A stretch of 64,000 nucleotides of DNA from Acinetobacter nosocomialis NIPH 2119 (GCF_000368085.1 NZ_KB849239.1:3189715-3253714); one strand, 5' to 3'. Shown: positions 46,856-55,790, counted from the first letter of the stretch. Notes: a model not told the origin generated them from the letters alone. A program made the numbers and translations.

Positions 46856-48607
46856 ATGAATAAGAAAGGTTTAATTCAGTTTAGGTTTGTTGAATTATTT
46901 ACTGGTAATAATATACCTAATTTATATCATGTTATTAAGAATGAAAAGGGCACAACTATTGCTTCCGGAATGACGAATAGTAATGGCTTAACAGTAATGA
47001 TAAGTAGAGATGTAGGTGATACTCTTTATGTATATTTAAAAAATATTATAACAGGAGATTTGAAAGAAAAAGTTAGACACACTGTTGTTTATAAAAAAGA
47101 GATAGTAAGAGTAACATCATCAAAAATCTTATTAGATAATATTACCTTAGCAAAATCAACGAATAAACCTGGTAATTATAGATATTTAACGCATAAAGTA
47201 AAAAAAGGAGAAAGTTTATCTTCAATTTCTCATCAATTTAATTGTAAAATTAATGAAATTGTACATTTAAATAAATTAAAAAATCCTGATCATATAGATA
47301 TTGGACAAATTATTAAAGTTCCATATAAAAGTGCGTCGAGTAATACTAAAAAAAATCATGATAACAATCAATCTAAGCATGAAAGTAATAAATCATCTTC
47401 TCCTCAGAAAGTAAATTCACATGAAAATAATAATAATAAAAATACTTCAGATAAACCACAAAAAAGAATAGAGTCAAAAGATATAACTGATGAATATACA
47501 AAAGAGTCAGGAAAACCAATGAAAGTTGCTACTAATGCAACGTCTCCATGTATTTGTAAACAATATAATTTGGCTTGGGGATCTAAAGTTAGTTGTGAAT
47601 TTAGGAAAAGAGTTATAAAAATAGCACAAAATTTGTGGCCTAATGACTCAGAGAATATGGCAAGCCAATTAATGGCTGTTATGCATTTAGAGTCTGCCGG
47701 AACTTTTAGCCCAAAAATTGGAACTTTTGTCAGCAAAAAATTAACAGATGATGCTAAAGGTGGTTATGTTGGTCTTATCCAATTCGGAAAATTTGCTTCA
47801 ATTGATTTAAAAGTTAAAAGATCTGATTTAGCAAAAATGTCAGCCGTACAACAATTAGATTATGTGGAAAAATACTATAAACTAAACTCTGCTCATACAA
47901 AGATTAAAACTCTAACTGGATTATATTTATGGGTTAATTATCCTAAAAATGTCAAAGAAAATCGATTAGAAGATGAAGATATTGTGTATGCAGCACCCAA
48001 AGATGCAGAAGTAACTTCTAAAAAATTTTTAGAAAGCCCATATCATCAAAATCCTAGTTTTATGAAAGAGAATGATGAATATAAACGGGATGGCAAAAAA
48101 GTTATTAGACAAGGATTTAAAAATGGTTCAACTAAAGTTTGGGAGGTTGAACAAGAAATTAAAAAACATTTAACCGAAGGTATAAAAAGTCAAAATTTAG
48201 AGAAAAATTATACCTGTGCATACATAAATAATGCTGAGATAAAAAATAATCAGAAAATTAATTTGGAAAAATTTGCTGAAATTTTAAGAAAGAGGGCTAA
48301 AAAAGAAAGCCAACATGAATGCGCAAAATATGTAAGAATTGCATTAGAGGCAGGGGGAGCAGATACTTCAGGACATCCTGTCCCTGCATCAGATTGGGGG
48401 CCAACTCTCAAAAAAATAGGTTATAAAGAAATACCTGAAGAGTTTAGTAAGCCCCAATTAGGTGATATTTATATCATCACAAAAACGGATAAGCATAAAT
48501 ATGGCCATATTGCAGGCTATGATGGTAGCCAATGGATTTCTGATTTTAAACAAAAAAGTCATAGGATTTATAGCGATCATGTTAACTACAGATATTTTAG
48601 AATATAA
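46856..48607 (+). CDS. Candidate type VI effector: LysM plus lysozyme-like plus NlpC/P60-type amidase domains
   Basis: This 583-residue protein directly follows vgrG (AAGGGGA ribosome binding site, 11-nt gap). Residues 1-100 form a beta-rich domain like those that dock onto VgrG. A LysM domain lies at about 109-157 (THKVKKGESLSSISHQF). A low-complexity Asn/Ser/Lys linker (160-210) leads to a lysozyme/lytic-transglycosylase-like domain with candidate catalytic Glu279 in MHLESAGTFSP and GGYVGLIQFG. The last 100 residues look like a papain-like NlpC/P60 or CHAP amidase with candidate Cys489 (ECAKYVRIAL), His551 (YGHIAGYDG) and Asp563. It should attack peptidoglycan glycan and peptide bonds in rival cells. 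No signal peptide is present, as expected for type VI cargo. The coding DNA is very AT-rich. Confidence 0.8.
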   Translation: MNKKGLIQFRFVELFTGNNIPNLYHVIKNEKGTTIASGMTNSNGLTVMISRDVGDTLYVYLKNIITGDLKEKVRHTVVYKKEIVRVTSSKILLDNITLAKSTNKPGNYRYLTHKVKKGESLSSISHQFNCKINEIVHLNKLKNPDHIDIGQIIKVPYKSASSNTKKNHDNNQSKHESNKSSSPQKVNSHENNNNKNTSDKPQKRIESKDITDEYTKESGKPMKVATNATSPCICKQYNLAWGSKVSCEFRKRVIKIAQNLWPNDSENMASQLMAVMHLESAGTFSPKIGTFVSKKLTDDAKGGYVGLIQFGKFASIDLKVKRSDLAKMSAVQQLDYVEKYYKLNSAHTKIKTLTGLYLWVNYPKNVKENRLEDEDIVYAAPKDAEVTSKKFLESPYHQNPSFMKENDEYKRDGKKVIRQGFKNGSTKVWEVEQEIKKHLTEGIKSQNLEKNYTCAYINNAEIKNNQKINLEKFAEILRKRAKKESQHECAKYVRIALEAGGADTSGHPVPASDWGPTLKKIGYKEIPEEFSKPQLGDIYIITKTDKHKYGHIAGYDGSQWISDFKQKSHRIYSDHVNYRYFRI

Positions 48608-48628
48608 TGTGTTAAATAGGAGATTTTA

Positions 48629-49087
48629 ATGAAAATTTTAATTTTAGAACTTTTATGTTTAAGCCTTTTATCTGGTTGTGTTTCCGCAAAAGAAGCTGAA
48701 TGTTACAATACTTCAAAAGCTCTAATTACAGATTTATATGATAAATTTCCTATTAATGGCGATGAGGTTGTTGAAAATAAAAATAGAAAAACCTTAAGTA
48801 ATTTTTTTGATAAAAATCTTACAAATTTACTTATAAAAGATCAAGAATGTAGTAAAAGAAATAATGGGGTTTGTAATATTGATTTTAATATTTTAATTCA
48901 TTCTCAAGATACACCCAATAAATATAAGATATTACAGGATACGGATAATTTAGTAACAGTTAAAGTTGAATATCATCAATACTCAGAATTTATTAACTTT
49001 GTTATTAATAAAGAATCTTCTTGTAAAAAAATAGGAAATATAAAATATGATGATGGAAGTGATTTAATTAAAATGCTGCGGAAATAA
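48629..49087 (+). CDS. Probable immunity lipoprotein for the adjacent effector
   Basis: A 152-residue exported protein with a lipobox-like LLSGC near residue 17 after a short hydrophobic signal, so it is probably a lipoprotein in the periplasm. It follows the peptidoglycan-degrading effector by 21 nt, with AGGAG as ribosome binding site. Cys residues at KDQECSK, NGVCN and SSCKK may form disulfides. I do not recognise the family; a small exported protein directly after a periplasmic effector is the usual position of the cognate immunity gene. A DUF3828-like relation is possible but unproved. Confidence 0.65.
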   Translation: MKILILELLCLSLLSGCVSAKEAECYNTSKALITDLYDKFPINGDEVVENKNRKTLSNFFDKNLTNLLIKDQECSKRNNGVCNIDFNILIHSQDTPNKYKILQDTDNLVTVKVEYHQYSEFINFVINKESSCKKIGNIKYDDGSDLIKMLRK

Positions 49088-49088
49088 T

Positions 49089-49445
49089 ATGAAATATTCA
49101 ATATTATTCTTAATTTTACTATTTGCTAACCATACATTTGCAAATACAGATATATGGAATGGTACCTATCATTATTATGGCTCAGAAAAACTTTTAGGAG
49201 ATAATGTTGCAACTAGGGAGGTGATTTTAACACTAACATCAGAAAATTGTGTTTTCTCTATTTTTGGTTTTCAAATGGATAAAACTTATTCATGTAAGGT
49301 AGAAGAAAAAAATAATGTTCTATACATATTTGATGCTAATAGCCATGAGAAATTTGGAAAAATTATCTTTAGAAAAGGAAATTATTATCTTTATTCCCAT
49401 TATGTTATAGATGGTAGAAAAAACTTTTTCTTTAAGGATAAGTAA
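49089..49445 (+). CDS. Small exported protein, possible second immunity factor
   Basis: A 118-residue protein beginning with a signal peptide (SILFLILLFANHTFA, cleavage after FA near residue 18). The mature part is beta-rich (DIWNGTYHYYGSE, VILTLTSENCVFSIFGF, GKIIFRKGNYYLYS), suggesting a small beta-barrel or lipocalin-like fold. It starts one base after the previous stop, so it is tightly coupled. Family not recognised; by position it is probably an immunity protein for periplasmic targets. Confidence 0.6.
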   Translation: MKYSILFLILLFANHTFANTDIWNGTYHYYGSEKLLGDNVATREVILTLTSENCVFSIFGFQMDKTYSCKVEEKNNVLYIFDANSHEKFGKIIFRKGNYYLYSHYVIDGRKNFFFKDK

Positions 49446-49486
49446 TGGTTGTTATTTGATCTTTATTAAATATTTTTAGTTGTATC

Positions 49487-49521
49487 AAATAAGCCTAACT
49501 TACTTTTGGGCTTATTTAATT
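49487..49521 (+). terminator. Intrinsic terminator after the first two immunity-like genes
   Basis: AAATAAGCC pairs with GGCTTATTT, followed by a T-rich stretch. It ends the vgrG-effector-immunity transcript. Confidence 0.65.
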
Positions 49522-49585
49522 TTAATATTTTATTAGAAATTTAAAATAATAATAGTGATTTTCTTGATTTTATAGAGGTTGTATA

Positions 49586-49939
49586 GTGAGAGTTGGTTGC
49601 TTTTTATTTACATTATTTCTAATTTCGGGATGTAATGCAGAAATTTCTAAAATTGCTTATGATCAAAAAAAGCAATGTAAGAATGATCTGATGTTAATAG
49701 CATCTAAGAATTTTGATTTTAATAAGATTAATAAGGATGATATAATTTTTGATTTTTCTGAAAAAGATTTTATAAAAATTTTTGTTAACAGTAAAAGTGG
49801 AGTTAATGGTGGTGTGACTTTTGGTTGGATAAGAATTGATAGGAAGTATAATAAATTATATGACATTACATATGATGAAGAAAATAATATTCCAATGAAT
49901 CTTTTGGATAAAAAAGATTATATAAGAAAATGTCTTTAA
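49586..49939 (+). CDS. Small lipoprotein, orphan immunity candidate
   Basis: A 117-residue protein beginning MRVGCFLFTLFLISGC, with an ISGC lipobox, so probably a lipoprotein. The mature part is charged, with the patterns IIFDFSEKDFIKIFVNSK and GVTFGWIRIDRKYNKLYDITYDEE, beta-rich at its end. The start is GTG at 49586 after TAGAGG. Family not recognised. It lies after a terminator, separate from the effector operon, and its coding DNA is about as AT-rich as its neighbours. An immunity gene acquired without its effector would look like this. Confidence 0.6.
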   Translation: MRVGCFLFTLFLISGCNAEISKIAYDQKKQCKNDLMLIASKNFDFNKINKDDIIFDFSEKDFIKIFVNSKSGVNGGVTFGWIRIDRKYNKLYDITYDEENNIPMNLLDKKDYIRKCL

Positions 49940-49959
49940 TTAATTAAATTTTTGTGAAT

Positions 49960-50262
49960 ATGTTTGTGATTAAGAAAATAATTTTATTAATAATTGTATA
50001 TTTTAATATTAGTTCTGCTTATACAGATAATAATTTTAATATGCCTGCACATGGTAAATTTATTGATTTTTTGATAGAAGGTAAGGAGAGTGCAAGGTTA
50101 TTAAGAATATAAAATAATAATACCAATTTGATTAAGATCTTGCAGCAATAATATTTTTTATGTAGTGATTATGTCGATGCAGTATATAAATTACAGCTTG
50201 GTAGAAATATGAAAATAATTGTCATGATGATAAAGAATAACTATGAATTTTTAAAATTTTGA
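49960..50262 (+). pseudogene. Degraded small exported protein gene (immunity-like)
   Basis: An ATG at 49960 starts a signal-peptide-like sequence (IKKIILLIIVYFNISSAY) and runs 50 codons to TAA at 50110. Reading on in the same frame gives NNNTNLIKILQQ, a second TAA at 50149, then YFLCSDYVDAVYKLQLGRN and an end at TGA 50260. The frame is protein-like throughout, so this is probably one exported protein of about 100 residues broken by two in-frame stops. It lies among immunity-like genes and is likely a decayed member of the array. Alternatively only the 50-residue ORF is functional. Confidence 0.55.
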
Positions 50263-50270
50263 TTATATTT

Positions 50271-50306
50271 TATAATAATATCATTTTGAAAAATGATATT
50301 ATTATA
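50271..50306 (+). repeat. Long perfect AT hairpin
   Basis: A 17-bp perfect inverted repeat (50271-50287 with 50290-50306) with a 2-nt centre. No T run follows, so it is not a normal terminator. It lies between the pseudogene and the SH3-type gene and could be a cruciform or remnant end. Confidence 0.55.
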
Positions 50307-50344
50307 AAAGAGATCATTCAAATTAAATAATGAGCTTAGCTTAA

Positions 50345-51070
50345 ATGAAAAAATATCTTAAATTTATAGTTTTTACTTCTTTCATGATTGGATTTATTGA
50401 GATTTCATATGCTGATTTTGGTTTTATTCAAGATAAAGATGGGTATGTGAATGTAAGGGAAAATTCAAGTTTAAGTTCGAAAGTTACAATCAAATTAAAT
50501 AATAATGAAATTGTTTCTTGTGTGATGGATGAAGAGACTAATAATTTTTGTTTAGTTAATGCAAGCAATGGTGTAACTGGATTTATCTATAAAAATAGAA
50601 TAAATAATTTTAGTGGGTACACTTCTATTAAACTATCTCAATATTCTAGAGAAAAAGCTGTTTATAATGATAAAAACATAATAGTAGAAGTGTATGCAAA
50701 AAAAGCTATTTTAGATCCTAAACTTTATAAAACTTTTAAAGGTGAATATAAGTATTTTAAGAATAAACAATTCTTTGGTACTGATGGTACTTTACCTAAT
50801 AATGATTTTTTACAACTTGATAAAATCATAATTAAGGATAAAGATAAGAAAATTGAAATTGGTAAAAATGATATAGAACAATACTTTTTTCCTAAAAATG
50901 GTATAGATGGTGATAAGAACGAGCTTGCTGATTTTAAAATATATTATTTAAATAATAATATTTATATTTTAAATACTTTTAATAATGGTGGTGCAGCAGC
51001 TTACAATATTGTTTTAAATATAAAAAATGGAAAAGTAATTGCCAATAAAGCTTGGATGGTTGAAATTTAA
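50345..51070 (+). CDS. Exported SH3-domain protein, possible immunity factor
   Basis: A 241-residue protein with a signal peptide (IVFTSFMIGFIEISYA, cleavage near residue 23). The next 65 residues form a bacterial SH3-like domain: DGYVNVRENSSLSSKV and the GVTGFIYKNRINNF segment. The remaining 140 residues have alternating beta strands (KFKIYYLNNNIYILNT-like and AAYNIVLNIKNGK) with no known motif. SH3b domains can bind peptidoglycan peptides, which would fit protection against a peptidoglycan-cutting effector. It ends the AT-rich island; a hairpin follows at 51110. Confidence 0.65.
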   Translation: MKKYLKFIVFTSFMIGFIEISYADFGFIQDKDGYVNVRENSSLSSKVTIKLNNNEIVSCVMDEETNNFCLVNASNGVTGFIYKNRINNFSGYTSIKLSQYSREKAVYNDKNIIVEVYAKKAILDPKLYKTFKGEYKYFKNKQFFGTDGTLPNNDFLQLDKIIIKDKDKKIEIGKNDIEQYFFPKNGIDGDKNELADFKIYYLNNNIYILNTFNNGGAAAYNIVLNIKNGKVIANKAWMVEI

Positions 51071-51109
51071 AATATTATCTTTCTTCTACAAAAGCTAGTT
51101 TGTTAAAGA

Positions 51110-51129
51110 AGCCCAACAAAAGTTGGGCT
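51110..51129. terminator. Terminator-like hairpin between the island and a lipase gene
   Basis: AGCCCAAC pairs with GTTGGGCT over an AAAA loop, between convergent genes. Its stem resembles that of the dsbB terminator (43385-43416) on the other side of the island. Confidence 0.65.
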
Positions 51130-51133
51130 CTAT

Positions 51134-52477
51134 TTACGTCTCTACAATCCCTTCCAAATCTTCAAGCGTATAGTTCGGCATATCAATAATATGGGTTTGA
51201 ATACCGTCTTGCACATAATCATTCACATGAGGATATAGCCAGCGAGTAATCTGTTCGGCAACACTTGAGTGATACTGAATTTCAAAGTGATTTAAGCCAT
51301 AAAACACCGCTTTATGTGAGTCTGGAACTTTAAGCTGAAAGCGTGGATTTGGATGTTCGCCAAGTGCGCTTTTCACACTCACTAAGTAATCACCAATCAC
51401 GGTAAGCGCTTTATTACGCACTTTTTCAAATTCGAGTGTTCCTGCCACTAAAAAGGTATTGATATGGGAGGGTAGTGGAGCCGGAGCACGGTTGTCATCC
51501 ATCATGCCGATACGGGCATCCATATATTCCCAGTCATCATCACGAACACTACCATGGCGTAAGTCTAAAATGCCATTACTACGGATATTAACTAGCTGAC
51601 CCAGTAACCCAACAAATGGGAAAGCTCCGAGCTTATCTTGTATAGCAAATCCAAAACGCTCAAGTACTGCACCATGGTGTGGAGAACCAATACAGACGAG
51701 GTTTTCGACCATATGAATCCATTGATACATATTTTGTTTACCGTAAAACAGCGCGCTACGGGAAACTAAGCCACCCATACTGTGACCAATTAAATCAATG
51801 CTAGTAATTCTTGGATTGCGCTGTACTAAATCTTCTAATAAGTTTGAAAAACTGCGCCCATTGGCTGAAATGCGGCGACCTGTGTTGTAATTTAAATATA
51901 GCATGGTGTTATGGTCGCGCTGTGCTAACAGACGCTCACCAATGCCGCCATAGTGTGCATTTGACCAAGTAAGATGGTTCATACACAAACCATGAACTAA
52001 AATTACGATACGCCCTGCAAGTTCGCCTTGTTGTATTGCACCGTAGTGATCATATAGCACCATGGGTAAGGCAAGGGGACTATGTTGTTTAAGTAAATAG
52101 TCTCCAAAAATACCATTTAAAATACCCACCAAAAAATGAAGTGTGGGTGTTAATGGCTTTTCATGAAGGGTCGGAAACTTTTCAATAATACGACGTAAAC
52201 CCGGCGCTAAAAAATAACGACCATATTTTTGTAAGGCACCATAGGAAAACTGGTAGACCTTTTGCACAGATGGGCGTTTTTGAAAATTATTAGCATTTTG
52301 AGCACTAATACCAAAAGCATTTTTTAACACTTCAATATTAATGACTTGTATTAATTCATGTACACCATTTAAGCTGGTGCTGAACAGTTGAGCTAAACCC
52401 TCTAGTACGTCGGCCTGACTTGGTGGCGTACGATCCCATTTACAATAAGTTTCATGTAACGGTGTTAAGCTCGGCAT
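51134..52477 (-). CDS. Alpha/beta hydrolase, lipase-like
   Basis: A 447-residue protein with an alpha/beta hydrolase core: oxyanion region VILVHGLCMNHLTW near 185 and nucleophile elbow IGHSMGGLVSRS near 235. GHSMGG is typical of triacylglycerol lipases and PGAP1-like esterases. There is no signal peptide, so it is probably cytoplasmic. The N-terminal 150 residues are helical and of unknown role. It lies between the type VI island and yqiA, is divergent from yqiA, and looks like core DNA in composition. Confidence 0.8.
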   Translation of the reverse strand: MPSLTPLHETYCKWDRTPPSQADVLEGLAQLFSTSLNGVHELIQVINIEVLKNAFGISAQNANNFQKRPSVQKVYQFSYGALQKYGRYFLAPGLRRIIEKFPTLHEKPLTPTLHFLVGILNGIFGDYLLKQHSPLALPMVLYDHYGAIQQGELAGRIVILVHGLCMNHLTWSNAHYGGIGERLLAQRDHNTMLYLNYNTGRRISANGRSFSNLLEDLVQRNPRITSIDLIGHSMGGLVSRSALFYGKQNMYQWIHMVENLVCIGSPHHGAVLERFGFAIQDKLGAFPFVGLLGQLVNIRSNGILDLRHGSVRDDDWEYMDARIGMMDDNRAPAPLPSHINTFLVAGTLEFEKVRNKALTVIGDYLVSVKSALGEHPNPRFQLKVPDSHKAVFYGLNHFEIQYHSSVAEQITRWLYPHVNDYVQDGIQTHIIDMPNYTLEDLEGIVET

Positions 52478-52688
52478 ATCTTTTCCCCATTTACGTTATA
52501 ACCGACGTTTTAAGCTGTACTTTTTATGAACGGCAGCTAACGTTTCCATCTTAGTAGTTTAAATAACACATGTTTTTAAAATACTGATGAATGGTAAGTT
52601 GAGACGTTTTTCTTGTCTGACAATAGGGTTTTTATATACAAACTGAGAACAAAAATGTGAGTTTATTCTCAATTTAAGAGGGAAATAT

Positions 52689-53270
52689 ATGAATATTATC
52701 TACCTCCATGGCTTTAATAGCAGCTCTTCTTCGATTAAAGGGCTGAGCCTTAAGCAATATTGTAGCGAATTGGGCATAAATGTGCATTTGCCAGATTTAA
52801 ATAGATCTCCGGAACAGGTCGTAGCACAAGTTTCAGAAATGATTCAGTCTTTAGAAAAGGTAGCTTTAGTCGGCAGTAGTCTTGGTGGATTTTTTGCGAC
52901 ATATTTTGTCGCGAAATATAATGTTCCGGCTGTACTGATTAACCCTGCTATGCAACCATGGAAGCTGTTTGATGAGTTATTTCAAGTTGAAAGCATGCCT
53001 TATAAGGTGAATGATCTATGGTCAATTGATCATGTTCAGTTACGACAGTTAGAACAACTGGAACTGAAACAACCTGAAAATGCTGACAAAATACTCGTCT
53101 TATTGCAACAAGGCGACGAAATTTTGGATTATCGTCAAGCACAACGCTATTATAGTGCTGCAACACCATCCTCATTGATTTTGACGGATGCTCATGGCAA
53201 TCATGCCATGGAAGATTTTGAAGAAAAATTACCCTTAGTGATCGAATTCTTTGCGCACACCATCAAATAA
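52689..53270 (+). CDS. yqiA: YqiA-type esterase
   Basis: A 193-residue small alpha/beta hydrolase of the YqiA/YcfP (UPF0227) family. It begins MNIIYLHGFNSSSSSIKG, has the nucleophile elbow VGSSLGGFFATY and the C-terminal DAHGNHAME base region. YqiA enzymes cleave short-chain acyl-CoA or nitrophenyl esters in vitro. It lies 14 nt upstream of parE, a conserved gene order in gammaproteobacteria, and likely shares its transcript. Confidence 0.9.
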   Translation: MNIIYLHGFNSSSSSIKGLSLKQYCSELGINVHLPDLNRSPEQVVAQVSEMIQSLEKVALVGSSLGGFFATYFVAKYNVPAVLINPAMQPWKLFDELFQVESMPYKVNDLWSIDHVQLRQLEQLELKQPENADKILVLLQQGDEILDYRQAQRYYSAATPSSLILTDAHGNHAMEDFEEKLPLVIEFFAHTIK

Positions 53271-53284
53271 GGAAAACGTACAAC

Positions 53285-55168
53285 GTGACACAATATACGG
53301 CTCAATCGCTTGAAGTTCTTTCCGGTTTAGACCCTGTTCGTCGTCGTCCGGGGATGTATACCGATACTTCTCGTCCTAACCATTTAGCCCAAGAAGTTAT
53401 TGATAATGCTGTCGATGAAGCATTAGCCGGTCATGCCGACAAAATCTGTGTCACGGTTTATAAAGATGGTTCATTGTCGGTTGAAGATAATGGTCGTGGT
53501 ATGCCAGTCGATATTCACCCTGAATATGGCCAAAGTGGTATCGAAATCATTTTAACCAAGCTGCATGCTGGTGGTAAGTTTAGTACTGATAACTATCAGT
53601 TTTCAGGTGGTTTACATGGTGTGGGGATTTCAGTTGTAAACGCCTTATCTACACGTGTTGAGGTAGAAGTTCAGCGTCAGGGTAATTTATACCAGATGGC
53701 ATTTGAGCAAGGTGAACCTGTTGCTCCTTTAGCGGTGTTAGAAGGTAAAGCACCAAAACGTGCGACAGGAACGACGGTACGTTTCTGGCCTGAAGCTAAA
53801 TATTTTGATAGTCCAAAATTTGCGTTAAAAGCACTCAAACATAATTTAAAAGCCAAAGCTGTTTTAGCAGCTGGTTTAAAAATTACTTATATCGATCAAA
53901 TTAATGATGAAAAAATCGAATGGCAATTTGAAAATGGTCTTGTCGATTATTTGATGGATGAATTACAAGATCGTGAAATTTTGCCAAACCCTGCATTTGT
54001 AAGCAGTGGGCAAGCAGACCGTGCCGCGTGTGAGTTTGCGATTTGCTGGAATGTAGAAGGTGGTGAGCAGGTTCAAGAAAGCTACGTCAACCTGATTCCA
54101 ACTGCACAAGGTGGTACACATGTAAATGGATTACGTTCGGGGGTGACCGAAGCGCTACGTGAATTCTGTGAGTTGCGTAATTTATTACCACGTAATCTTA
54201 AACTTTCGGCTGAAGATGTTTGGGATGGCGTGAACTATATTTTATCGCTTAAGTTCCAAGAGCCACAATTTTCTGGTCAAACTAAAGAGCGTCTTTCGAG
54301 TCGTGAAGCCGCCAATATTGTTTTAAATATTGCTAAGGATGCGTTTGCGCTCTGGCTCAACCAACATGCTGAAATTGCTATGCAACTTGCCGAAATGGCA
54401 ATTTCTAAAGCAGGTCGACGTTTAAAAGCTGCGAAAAAAGTTGAGCGTAAAAAGATTGTTTCTGGCCCAGCTTTACCGGGTAAGTTGGCAGACTGTGTCG
54501 GTCAAACGCGTGAAGAAAGTGAGCTATTCATTGTCGAGGGCGACTCGGCGGGTGGTAGTGCCAAGCAGGCGCGTGATAAAAACTTTCAGGCCATCATGCC
54601 AATTCGTGGAAAAATCTTAAATACATGGGAGGTCTCTTCAGATGAAGTGTTGGCTTCTCAGGAAGTTCACGATATTGCGATTGCCATTGGTGTAGACCCT
54701 GGCAGTGATGATTTATCAGAGCTGCGTTATGGCAAAATCTGTATTTTGGCCGATGCAGACTCGGATGGTTTACACATTGCGACTCTGCTATGTGCTTTAT
54801 TCGTTAAACACTTTCCAGCATTGGTTGAAGAAGGCCATTTATTTGTAGCAATGCCACCATTGTTCCGTATCGACATTGGTAAAGATGTTCATTACGCGCT
54901 AGATGATGAAGAGCTTGAAACCATTTTAAAAAATGTTAAAGGTAATAAGAATCCGCAAATTACCCGATTCAAAGGATTGGGCGAGATGAATGCAATTCAA
55001 CTACGTGAAACAACCATGGATCCAAACACTCGTCGTTTGGTTCAGCTCGATCTAGATGATGCACATTTAACAGCAGGTTTACTCGACAAGCTCCTTGCGA
55101 AAAAACGTGCAGCAGACCGTAAGCAATGGCTTGAGCAGAAGGGTAACTTAGCTGATATTACGGTTTAA
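53285..55168 (+). CDS. parE: DNA topoisomerase IV subunit B ParE
   Basis: ParE is the ATPase subunit of topoisomerase IV, which unlinks daughter chromosomes with ParC. The 627-residue protein has the GHKL ATP site (EVIDNAVDEALAGHA, SVEDNGRGMPVDIHP, GGLHGVGISVVNAL) and the TOPRIM part (FIVEGDSAGGSAKQARD, ADADSDGLHIATLL, RFKGLGEMNA). It starts with GTG at 53285, weakly preceded by AAGGAA. It sits just behind yqiA and ends at a strong terminator. Confidence 0.96.
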   Translation: MTQYTAQSLEVLSGLDPVRRRPGMYTDTSRPNHLAQEVIDNAVDEALAGHADKICVTVYKDGSLSVEDNGRGMPVDIHPEYGQSGIEIILTKLHAGGKFSTDNYQFSGGLHGVGISVVNALSTRVEVEVQRQGNLYQMAFEQGEPVAPLAVLEGKAPKRATGTTVRFWPEAKYFDSPKFALKALKHNLKAKAVLAAGLKITYIDQINDEKIEWQFENGLVDYLMDELQDREILPNPAFVSSGQADRAACEFAICWNVEGGEQVQESYVNLIPTAQGGTHVNGLRSGVTEALREFCELRNLLPRNLKLSAEDVWDGVNYILSLKFQEPQFSGQTKERLSSREAANIVLNIAKDAFALWLNQHAEIAMQLAEMAISKAGRRLKAAKKVERKKIVSGPALPGKLADCVGQTREESELFIVEGDSAGGSAKQARDKNFQAIMPIRGKILNTWEVSSDEVLASQEVHDIAIAIGVDPGSDDLSELRYGKICILADADSDGLHIATLLCALFVKHFPALVEEGHLFVAMPPLFRIDIGKDVHYALDDEELETILKNVKGNKNPQITRFKGLGEMNAIQLRETTMDPNTRRLVQLDLDDAHLTAGLLDKLLAKKRAADRKQWLEQKGNLADITV

Positions 55169-55177
55169 AAATGAATG

Positions 55178-55210
55178 AAAAAATCCCCGCTCAATTGGCG
55201 GGGATTTTTT
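55178..55210 (+). terminator. Intrinsic terminator after parE
   Basis: AAATCCCCGC pairs with GCGGGGATTT, followed by a T run. Confidence 0.85.
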
Positions 55211-55290
55211 AAGTAAACTTAAATTGTTGGAAATCACCACAACGGGTTCTACTATTAAATTAAAAAATAGACAGATCTGTATATTTTAAT

Positions 55291-55788
55291 TTAAAAAGTA
55301 ATTTTTATCGGATGGGGAAATTGAAAAACATCGCAATTTGCACCGCCTCCAATTCGATCCACCACTGCAAAATCACTCGGCGCTTCAAAGGTAAGCAAAG
55401 GGTGATGCCAAGTACCTGCTCGATAATTGATACTTTGCTTACCATTCGAGATGAAAGCACAGAGCTTGGAAATATCGGGAGTATTTTCGTCTAAAGCAGG
55501 GGCTACAATAATTAAAAACTTTTGTTGCTGTAATGAAATGAATGCTTGAGAGCCTTTCGGATGGCGCTCTAGCATTGAAATTTCCATAGGTAACACACTG
55601 GCCTTAATATTTCGGAATATACTGATTCCTGCCTTTGCTTCGCCCTCAATTTCAGTTTCAACGAGCGCATGGTAGCGTTCGGTGTGTGCATCATTAATAT
55701 GAAAAAAATCATGCCCGTCACAACAAATAACTTCTCCGAAGGGCTGAAAGTTCTCAATGGTTAAAGGCTGAATTTGAACTTTCTTCAT
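55291..55788 (-). CDS. allA: Ureidoglycolate lyase AllA
   Basis: AllA splits ureidoglycolate to glyoxylate and urea, the last step of the purine pathway in this cluster. The 165-residue cupin-type protein begins MKKVQIQPLTIENFQPFGEVI and has the HPKGSQAFISLQ block and, near its end, NYRAGTWHHPLLT and FAVVDRIGGGANCDVFQF. It sits directly behind alc. The ATG at 55788 gives the family N-terminus; an ATG at 55794 overlapping the alc stop as ATGA is an alternative. Confidence 0.94.
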   Translation of the reverse strand: MKKVQIQPLTIENFQPFGEVICCDGHDFFHINDAHTERYHALVETEIEGEAKAGISIFRNIKASVLPMEISMLERHPKGSQAFISLQQQKFLIIVAPALDENTPDISKLCAFISNGKQSINYRAGTWHHPLLTFEAPSDFAVVDRIGGGANCDVFQFPHPIKITF

Positions 55789-55790
55789 GA

